A program made the translations under genes and the position numbers. From positions 620,001-684,000 of the forward strand of contig JBAJFG010000039.1 of assembly GCA_037903475.1 (NCBI GenBank): DNA of 64,000 nucleotides, read 5' to 3'. A model generated the notes under the pieces. It did not search any database, was not told the DNA's origin, and saw only the letters and a list, made by a program, of their open reading frames with translations. Source of the DNA: Ancylostoma caninum (Eukaryota; Nematoda; Chromadorea; Rhabditida; Ancylostomatidae). Numbering within the stretch: position 1 is the stretch's first letter; each line of letters begins with the position of its first letter. Positions 56,043-64,000 of the stretch are shown in pieces.

Positions 56043-58198
56043 TTAGACCTCTACATCGCAAAGGAACAATTAACATCAGTCTGTGCTTGCGTAGAGTTCA
56101 GCAGTAGACCTAACATCTCCAATCGTCCAATCAATCGTGTCCAGCTTGATGTTAAACACTTCTCTCTGCTCTTGAAATTCTTCATGTCTTCAAGACATCT
56201 TGTTTAAGATCCTTGTGTGAATTCAAACACTCCCACTCATGTCAATGACATCGAAGTCTTTATAAGAGAAGTTTTGATTTGAGCTGGCAGTTCTGAAATG
56301 TAGACTGAACGAAAATACGGTGAAGGCAAACTGTCGAAGATGTAGGCGTACGACCCACTTCAGCCGACGGCGTGTTGGGTGGGAGTCTTCTCTCCACATA
56401 GCTCGTATGACGTTGAAGCTGGTGGAGGAATGGTCGACCGCTCAGCTAGGCGGGGTAGGAAAGAATGAAATATGAGAAATAAGTAAATAAAAGGCTAAAA
56501 AATATGAGAGGAAAAAAAGAGTTGAGGGAAAAAAGAGTTTAAAGGCAGCACCCACGATAATCTTCACATCTGAACTCTTCATAGGGTTGGAACCTAAGGC
56601 ATAGTTCCGACAATTCTGTGACGAAAATACAGCAGAAGACCCCACCTTATACAAGATATTACAAGAACAGCACCATTTCAACATTTCAACCCAGCCTGTT
56701 GGTACGAGTTGTCATGCTTTGCAAAAATAGCCTTGGAGCGGTACTTGATGATAATCAGCTGTTTTTGCCAGCAATCACTCAATTTTTCTATGCAAAAGTT
56801 TGTTCGGTGCACTTTTCTCCTTTGTTCTCATATAGTTTTGGTTGTAATTGTCTGTTTCTTTTCTATTTTCATTTTACAAGAGTTGTCTACCATTTTTTTC
56901 GCCTCATGGCACTCACTCCTTTTTTGTTGTGAATTTGTATTATTTCTCCTTGTATTTTACCCTGTTTTTGTTTTTTTAAACAGTAGTCACGACTATGTGA
57001 CCTTCACTCTCCTTTCTCCTACTTCCGTTCTTTTTCACCCGAGAGGGCTGGAAATCCAGAAAATAACCCAACTGCGGCAATAAAATACGTTACTGCAGAG
57101 GTATCGTTATCAACTTTTTTTGCCAGACCTAATCAACGCAACTCGACCATCCTCGTTTAACGTAGCAAACCAGAAACATTCAAAAAGTCATCTTTTCATG
57201 AGTCCTGGCAAAATTCGCAGGTGTACCCGTGCTCATCATAGTCGAAAACTCAAGGTTACGCTAATCTCGATGACGAAAATTTCCGTGGATGCTGCCTCTA
57301 AGGAGGAAAAAGGATACAGGTCTCAGAGAAATTAGCCGAATCAATGAGAATAAAAAATTGCTGGATACGTCTAATCATTGAGTCACTATGTGCAAAGCGG
57401 CTATTGCGGCTACAATCTCAACCTGCAGCGAAGACATGCACTGGCCGGGCTGTGTGTTTTCCATTTTGTGTTTGATTCACTTCTTGATTGAACTGCGTTC
57501 TGTAGGATGATGAGGCTTTTGAGAGAATAGCCCGAAATGTGCTTTTGACTTCCAGGCTCTGACGAAGGCGACATCGCCAAAACGTTAGCCATAGCAGACA
57601 ATAAGGGATAGTAACAATCTGGGCAAAGAACAGCTAGAAAATGAACACTCAAGTGCTTTCCAAAAATGCTTTGTGATGAGCATATGTAGGTGGACTTTCT
57701 GTAATGGCTCGTGGCTCGTTCATAATTCGCTGAGATTAATGATTTTCTCAGTAATAGATTCATGAGCTGATAGCATTCTAATAGCAGTAGAATTGCCGCA
57801 TTTTGTGAGACTAACCACGCCTCCTTCTCCCCCCCCCCCTCTCCCTACAACCCGTTCTCAGGGAAATTTCTGCGTCCGCTACTTCCTTATAGGTGATGAA
57901 TTGCAGTTCCCATAGGTAAACACTTCTATAACATTCCACTAGCTGTCGGCAAATTTCCTTGTCCACCTCTGCGTGGTCTCGTTGTCTCTCGCAGGTGCGC
58001 ACTCTTCTCTAAGATTCCTACAAACCGGTAAAGTCAGCTTTTTTACAGTTGTTGTGTAAAAATGCACTAGCATTTCTTGTGCTGAAAATTGTGTTTCTTT
58101 GACACCTCCATCTGAATTTTATCCTCCTCTCCGTCCAGGGCCCCTTATTCACTCATTTTTCAAAGGTTGTCAGTAAAAATTAATATTTATGTTCAAAA
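55780..58198. other. Intergenic stretch with an (ATTT)n array
   Basis: ATTT repeats lie at 56001-56044 and a poly-C run near 57828. The segment around 57548-57610 (TCTGACGAAGGCGACATCGC) looks like repeat DNA. No gene is supported. Confidence 0.45.
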
Positions 58199-60751
58199 AT
58201 GGAGCACTGCCCCATAGAAGACGTCTTCAGTTTCAGTGACGTGTTCCAAGAAAACCACTGGATTCTCTCACATGCTTATAAGGTGCGTGAGCTCGACGGT
58301 AACCCAACACCTGCCTTGTTAACTTTGTTACCTGATAACCATCTCAGCCAACACGTGAATGTTTGTTCTGCATGTATTATCATGTATTCCTGTTTGGACA
58401 AACTCGACAACTATCACACGGACCCCATCTAGTTTTCCATTTTGGGGTTTCTTTCAGTTTTATTTGCTTTATAAAGGTTAGGATGCTGCTACAATTACTA
58501 GTACAATTACAGTTAGCTCGTAAGTACAGGGGTATCAAAAAGTTTCCGGCCTCCGCTTGCCTGTTCCATATTCCTGTACTGCTTTGAGAGCGCCATGTAG
58601 GGTGAAGCCTTTCATGTTAATTTGCAAAGTTTCATGAGATTTCGTTAAACTTCCCAGGAATAAGAACGTTTTATTCAAGCCAAGGTATGGTTATCGCTCG
58701 AAAAATGTGTATCCAGCGAGGAGCAACCGACGAATTTTTGTTTTGTAAACGAAATTTATTGAACAAAATCTAAATCCGCCCCTGAATTCTGAACGAAGAG
58801 TAAGTCTTCTAGCATTCCCACATAAAATTTCGGAACTCAATATTTTTAGTGGAGTGACAATCGGTCGGAAACAGAGCGACCTCTGATCAACGAGCAGAGA
58901 CAAGACGGAGACAGATTACTGTCGCTGTAGAAAAAATCACTAAGCGTCGCAGACAGGCTTTAGGTGCAGTAAGTGCGCAAGGACCTAAGCTATTCAAAAC
59001 TTCCTTTGGAAATTTTTTAGGCTACCATCTAAGAATGTTAACCTTCGCAGAACATTGAGTCTTTAAAACCTTTTCGGCGTCCAACAAGAAAATTCCAGTT
59101 GAATATTCAAAGAAGATTTTTGGGAGTTTTGTAGAAAACGGAAAGGACATTCTGTAGTATTATATATTGACTGCCAATAAGTGGCAAATTCACAGCAAAG
59201 ATTTGTAGTCCCAAGCGTGGGTCAGGATGGGCAGATCTCTGAGAACAGTGCGATCGAACACGGAAGCGGGGGTGAAAATGTCTTGCCCAAAGTTCTGTGC
59301 GATAGAGAAAAGATTTTGTCACCTTACCACCTGCATGTAAACCTCAACGAAGTGGATTGTTACAACGCTACTTTGATCCACACTTTTCGGAAACGAGTCA
59401 AGAAAAATGAAGGCAGAAATTCAACCCCGGAAGATGGGCAGATCTCTGAGAACAGTGTGATTCAATGAGACATCACTTTCCACAAAATTGTATTGCTTCA
59501 TGACAATGCGAATGCATTTCGCTAATTCGGCCAGTTTGTAAAGGCAGTCCAGGGACTAAATACTAGAATCCGTGAGAAAATCTGAAACGGCACTTCACCG
59601 TAACGAAACAAATAACGAAAAAGAGTCTGCGTTGGGTGTTTATGTTCGGCTGATAAAAATTCTTATAAAATTGGGTAAGTTCAATAAAATGACAAGATGA
59701 AGAGTGTTTTGGTCTTCGATGGATGCATATTCATTTACTCTAAAATTTCACTGCGGCAGCTATTCTGCAAGTGGTTCAGGCCGGAAGCCGGAAACTTTTT
59801 GATACCCCTGTAAATGTCAGTATCAACAAAAATTTGATGGTGTTGCCTCAGTGCATTAGATCACTTTCAGTCTGTAACGATTGGATTTTCGAATAGTTGT
59901 CTTTTACCAAGTCTAACATATTCAGTTGAAACCCGAATTCATATACTCTGATTATCAGTAGTAGTATGAAAAATTTTTTATCATTATTAAGGCATGAAAT
60001 ACCTAAGAATTTCAGTAAAATTCTAGTCAAACACAAATAGATTGATTGAGGAAATATTTTTGTTCAAAAAATTGTTCATTTACCCATTTAACTGCTAACC
60101 AAGGACATTCGAGGGTCTACAAGTAATGCATAGCATTAACAAAGTTAGCGAAGCAGTCAGTAACAAACCGACAAGGAAAACCTGAGTCAAGTATGAACAC
60201 TGGGTTGTTCTCGCCCACAAAATCGCCCAATCCTAGAGTGATAGGCGTCTCAAGCACTTGTAAACAGTAGAAGCCTTTCGCTAGCGAATGCAATTCAAGG
60301 TGTTGCGATAGCAGTTCCTCTCCTAATGAAATCAAGTTTGTACGATCGAAGCAAAACACCGCGTCTGACGATAGCATCAACTGGTAAACCGGCTAAATTA
60401 GCCGCTCCGCCTTACGAACGTCAGATCCGCGGCCGATTGTGTCGCCGTCGCGTCTCAATGGCCCTCGTTCTTTTCTTCACCGTGTCGCTGTCCAGCGTTC
60501 CAAGCGCACTTTGTCAACGTAGATCTGGTGTTGTGATGAGGAACTTCTTTTTTGTTTACCTTTGATACACTTCAACTGTTCTTTGGAAGGCAGCGCGTCC
60601 TTGATTTACAATGACAGCACAACTCGTCCACTTGTGGCTTCTCTAATGATTCGGAAGGAAAAGGATTTTTCTTCTATTCCTATCTTTTCTTTTATTTCTC
60701 TGTGACAGCGACAATGACATTATCATTCATCCGGTACAAGGCGGATCCCAG
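58199..60751 (+). CDS. Candidate three-exon gene start, unidentified
   Basis: Exon 58199-58282 begins with ATG after an in-frame stop, reads MEHCPIEDVFSFSDVFQENH, and ends at the donor GTGCGT in phase 0. Exon 60337-60383 (acceptor ATCAAG, donor GTAAAC) reads FVRSKQNTASDDSIN and ends in phase 2. Exon 60709-60751 (acceptor TGTGACAG, donor GTGTCG) continues in phase as CDNDIIIHPVQGGSQ. Phases agree at both joins, but the middle acceptor is weak. The intron holds a whole transposon. Two rival readings exist at 60.1-60.55 kb: a + frame with a hydrophobic segment (MALVLFFTVSLSSVPSAL) and an 87-codon minus frame (60380-60117). No family was recognised. Confidence 0.25.
58527..59810 (+). mobile_element. 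Full-length inactive Tc1/mariner-type element (1284 bp)
   Basis: Perfect 24-base termini (CAGGGGTATCAAAAAGTTTC...) in inverted orientation, flanked by TA (58525-58526, 59811-59812). The length is normal for the superfamily. On the + strand near 59480 a frame reads KIVLLHDNANAFR, the second catalytic Asp motif (HDNA). Stops and frameshifts elsewhere prevent a transposase. A 26-base direct repeat (GATGGGCAGATCTCTGAGAA) occurs at 59227 and 59434 inside it. Confidence 0.88.
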
Positions 60752-60794
60752 GTGTCGGGATTTAGTTTGTACAGGACGCGATTACAGATTTGTG

Positions 60795-60885
60795 AGAAAG
60801 GACCAGGTGTGGAGCGTTGTACGCTCTGCAATTGGTCAGTTCGTGCGACTGGCCAATCACAGAGCTCCGCTGCTCAACGTTTTAC
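60795..60885 (+). repeat. CAATTGGTC...GACCAAT palindromic repeat, copy 1
   Basis: GTGTGGAGCGTT, CTGCAATTGGTC, then an inverse (TGGCCAATCA) and AGAGCT. A related sequence is at 62421-62510 with the same order of words. Confidence 0.5.
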
Positions 60886-61049
60886 AGATGCAACACTCCA
60901 TACTCGAGCGGTTCCAAGTTTTGTGAATTTGGGGAGGAAAAAGACATTTTTGTACACTCTCTATGACTTACTGTGCTCCAATCTCCAAAACGTGACCCAC
61001 CTGAATTGTTTCGAAACTTTTCCAACTTTGCTGCCAGAAGCTCAATAAG

Positions 61050-62281
61050 CGTAAGCAGTCTGCTACAAAGTTGACTTGGTGGTTCGTCCACGGACAACTG
61101 CCACCCACACGCGTGGCGTCAGACCGTTCCTCCTTCTTGAACTTCGGGAAAAACAGTCGGACATGGTTGGAAGGGTGCCCTAGTTCACTTCAGTACCTTA
61201 CTAGTCATATAAGATCATAGCTGAACCGTCCTCCCTAGGAAAAGGAAGCAATGATTTTCTATGCATTGTCCTACGAGGGCCTGGCACGCGCAGGTGGGAG
61301 GTGTCCGATGATCCTGATAGTTGGGTTTCCACTCATGATTTTTGGCGCAGGAGCGAGCTTTGGCTGTGGAGCGCTGCCGAGCTAATATGAATGTAATACA
61401 TTGCCGTAAGCGGAAATATATAGACATGAAGGAAAGGTGCAGCAATTGATAGTTTTTTTGTGTACTTTCTCTTCCTTTTTATTGAAAATATATAGTTCCT
61501 ATAGTACTTTCGAGAGCTTTGAACAGCACAATATAAGCATTCCAACAACTTTTGTTGGTGATTTTCACTAAATGTCACTGGTTATCCATTCCTACTATTT
61601 TCCAACAAGTTCCTTAGAACGACATCCCTTCATGTCAGATCTATTTCTACAACAGGGCTGTGCTTTTTCACAGCAGAGCTGAAAAAATTTCGAAATACTA
61701 CCGGTTCTCGTTGCGTTACTGTAATATGTGCGACGAATCCAGCGAGCAAACAGTCTGGTGCTGATCAGCTGATAATCATTGATGCAGACATTTTTCTTCT
61801 GTTTTGTTACCAAAGTTACCAACATGTGCGGGTAAAGGTTATGACTCAGAGGTGTCACTTTCGATTTGAATCCGAGGAGAATGCCAATGAGTGCGATTTT
61901 TCAAGATTTTCTGTGATTGTGCACGTTTTTAGGCGATGATAATGTAATTCTGCCAAAAAAAAAACCTGAGTGTGATTCATAACAAGGGTATAGCGGTGCC
62001 TATAGGGAAATCCCATTGATCTTAGTATGGAATTTTTTCACCAAATTGTTTTTTTACACGCCATCCGGGGCGCCGTTCAGGCTTTCGACCGCCACAGCTA
62101 AAACTCAGACCAGATCGAAATTTTTCGCGAATAGAGTTTGTTTCGATTTCAACAAACCATTGCGTACTAATGTATTTCCTGAAAAATGCCCTCTTTTCAG
62201 GAAAAGAGTGAATAGGTTTATTTGCTTTCCCTTACTTTGACTATTTGTGACTGGCTACCGCATGTACGTGTACATGTCCGA

Positions 62282-62328
<47 letters not shown>

Positions 62329-62420
62329 GTTCCCTGGTTTTTTTATATAGTTGCTTTTTCTGCTACCGGATTCAAGTCATTTATAACTTCGGAACATCAG
62401 TCTGCTTTCATTTTGAGAGG
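61050..62420. other. Intergenic stretch with an unlisted long open run
   Basis: A + frame without an ATG runs about 125 codons through 61560-61936 and a minus frame of 87 codons overlaps it (61858-61595). Neither resembles a known protein. An (AAAT)n array occupies 62280-62329. Confidence 0.4.
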
Positions 62421-62510
62421 ATGTGGAGCGTTATCCCTGGAGTGGGCGGTGCTGACGAGCCCTGCAATTGGTCTATTCGCTGAACTGACCAATCGTAGAG
62501 CTTGGCCGCA
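62421..62510 (+). repeat. CAATTGGTC...GACCAAT palindromic repeat, copy 2
   Basis: GTGGAGCGTT, CTGCAATTGGTC, then ACTGACCAATCG and AGAGCTTGG; the same layout as 60795-60885, about 70% alike by eye. Confidence 0.5.
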
Positions 62511-62519
62511 CCCCCTTTT

Positions 62520-64000
62520 CAGGTATAACGTACTACAACCATTTTAAGTCAGGGAAGTGAGCTGGTAAATTAGAAGAGAACAATAATTTCCTCCTGTATC
62601 ATGAAGAATTTGCGGATGGAAAACACACATGAACTCATTTATTTCCAGAAAACAATATTGTTTATTGAATTTTTAGAAAGACATCATTACAGTTCCATTA
62701 TGATGCCCTCCTACAATTCGTTGCTTCCGTGGGCTTCCAATTTTTAAGGAACTGCCTCATTTTGACAAGATTTCACTCTGTCGAGGAGGCATTTTGCACT
62801 ATGAAGGAAAAAAAATCCAAGCAAATTTTTTCGTTCGATATTGCCCTGTCGCGATGAGTTTGACATTTCTCTTCGGTTTTCTGCCGACTTTTTCGGTGTT
62901 CTAGGCCTATCTGCACGCGCCGCATCAAATGTATAGGGTCACTCTGGTTGTCTGCGCATCCGCACATCTCATGATTATCACCGTTCACATTCGCGCTACT
63001 TCCTGTTTCAACCTGTTTAAGCAGGTGGTGACGCGAATGCGCATGGGCCTACTCTACCAGTTCCCTGTCGACATGACGTAGTAGGCAAAAAAGAGTCAAT
63101 GACCCGTCACGAGCATGAGGTTCACTACATGTAGGCGAAGTTCCAATAGTTGTGGCGTTCTCTAACCGCCTGAGTTGACACATATCTCTGTCACTGATGA
63201 CGTCATCATGTCAATGACAAATTCCACAAGCAGCCCGCGAGCATAATGTCTAAAGCTATGCTTCGAGCTTTTTTTCTGTTGTCACATACATCTATAGTTA
63301 TAGCTGAACAAGCGGGAAATTGCCCAACCACTACGAAAACTCGTACTTTCTCAACAAAGTATCCATTTCCGTCCGAACAATGTGATATCCCTGGATGCAC
63401 GCGCAAGTAGGCGTTCCCCGGGGCTAATAGTGACGTGGTGAAGCCACGCCCATTCGTGGTTAAGCATTTATAGGCGTGAAGGAAGAAGTCTGCAATGTAC
63501 TCCATCCTCGCTGAGCTTCAGTGCCTTATCGTAGTGTTGTTCCCTTATCAAAGACGATAAAAAGGTGTAAATTTTCGTCAGTTCGTCTTTATTGTCAACA
63601 GAACGTTCAAAGTTCCGTTTTCATTGTCATCGTTTCGTTGGATGGATTAGTGCACGGGAGTCCTTTAAAAAATGTTTAGAAAATGAACTTATCATCTTGG
63701 TGGTGAACTGTTTCATACGGTAGTTTTTTCTTTTTCATTTTAATTTTTTTTTCGTTAGCAGAGCGAAAGTACAGAATTTTGAGTCTGCAGCCATTCTTTT
63801 CGTTCAACTTTTTTCTCCTACAGTAGTCACAAGTCAAAGTGCAGGGACTGTTAGTTGACTGTAACCCTCACGTTTGCGGGCTAGGTAGACTGCTCCACTT
63901 CGGCGAATATATCGAAATTTAAAGTACAAAGCACTTTCATCGGTAAAATTTGTACTGTATTTTTGGCAAATTACTGTGCACTTGGTGTTGTAGATTCTTC
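62520..64000. other. Terminal stretch, no supportable gene
   Basis: A 99-codon minus frame (63505-63206) has no known domain. Short inverted words around GTGACGTCATC and a GATAAAAAG-type segment are seen, but nothing that defines a gene. Confidence 0.45.

Noticed and set aside
57410..57763. 117-codon minus frame with TCTGACGAAGGCGACATCGC on the opposite strand
   Set aside because: The opposite-strand segment looks like repeat DNA seen in retroelements, but I could not identify a class, so I list no element and no gene.
1..64000. CRISPR arrays, bacterial operons, plasmid or phage features
   Set aside because: Composition, introns and repeats are nematode nuclear; no regularly spaced repeats with unique spacers were seen.

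Overview
The window is nuclear DNA of a eukaryote, and everything recognisable points to a clade V (strongylid, hookworm-like) nematode. The evidence is: a two-exon G-protein gamma gene whose product resembles Caenorhabditis GPC-1; TTTCAG-type splice acceptors, several placed directly before an ATG as in trans-spliced genes; TTAGGC (nematode telomere-type) hexamers inside a repeat; an SL1-like 14-mer; and many Tc1/mariner-type and RTE-type remnants. The species assignment is inference. Most of the open reading frames are chance frames in introns, intergenic DNA or transposons. The supportable genes were rebuilt exon by exon from splice sites and reading phase.

Layout. 1-10.2 kb: intergenic, with tetranucleotide arrays, a decayed Tc1/Tc3-like transposon (8.6-9.4 kb) and one candidate exon near 6.0 kb. 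10.2-14.5 kb: a three-exon Ly-6/uPAR (three-finger) GPI-type surface protein gene (+), with a 270-bp hairpin MITE in intron 1. 16.16-17.40 kb: a complete 1239-bp terminal-inverted-repeat element carrying two tRNA-like modules, TTAGGC repeats and a small ORF. 17.77-21.03 kb: gpc-1-like gene (-) with a 3.1-kb intron. 21.27-23.05 kb: a mariner deletion derivative and a Tc1/mariner transposase fragment. 26.4-27.5 kb: foldback element with 329-bp arms, each containing a tRNA-like module. 27.8-29.5 kb: a second copy of the 16-kb element, interrupted by a 933-bp TTAA-type insertion. 30.4-34.2 kb: nine-exon BTB-domain gene (-). 34.5-35.1 kb: a small two-exon gene (+) head to head with it. 35.2-36.0 kb: another mariner derivative. 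38.1 kb: 206-bp MITE. 39.9 kb: 57-nt near-perfect hairpin. 45.3-47.7 kb: candidate two-exon gene whose intron holds a third copy of the 16-kb element, itself carrying a solo LTR. 49-50 kb: two candidate terminal exons. 52.6-54.5 kb: two RTE-type retroelement fragments and a perfect 117-bp direct repeat. 55.5 kb and 58-60.8 kb: candidate exons. 58.53-59.81 kb: a full-length, inactive Tc1/mariner-type element.

How it fits together. The three well-supported genes are unrelated in function: a heterotrimeric G-protein subunit, a secreted/GPI surface protein and a BTB adaptor-like protein. There is no operon. What ties the region together is repeat biology. The most interesting item is a family of TA-flanked inverted-repeat elements that combine long GC-rich terminal arms, two tRNA-like (RNA polymerase III box A/B) modules, a TTAGGC hairpin and a conserved 37-residue ORF. 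It is present three times here, and two of the copies preserve later insertions that can be read from one another as empty sites.
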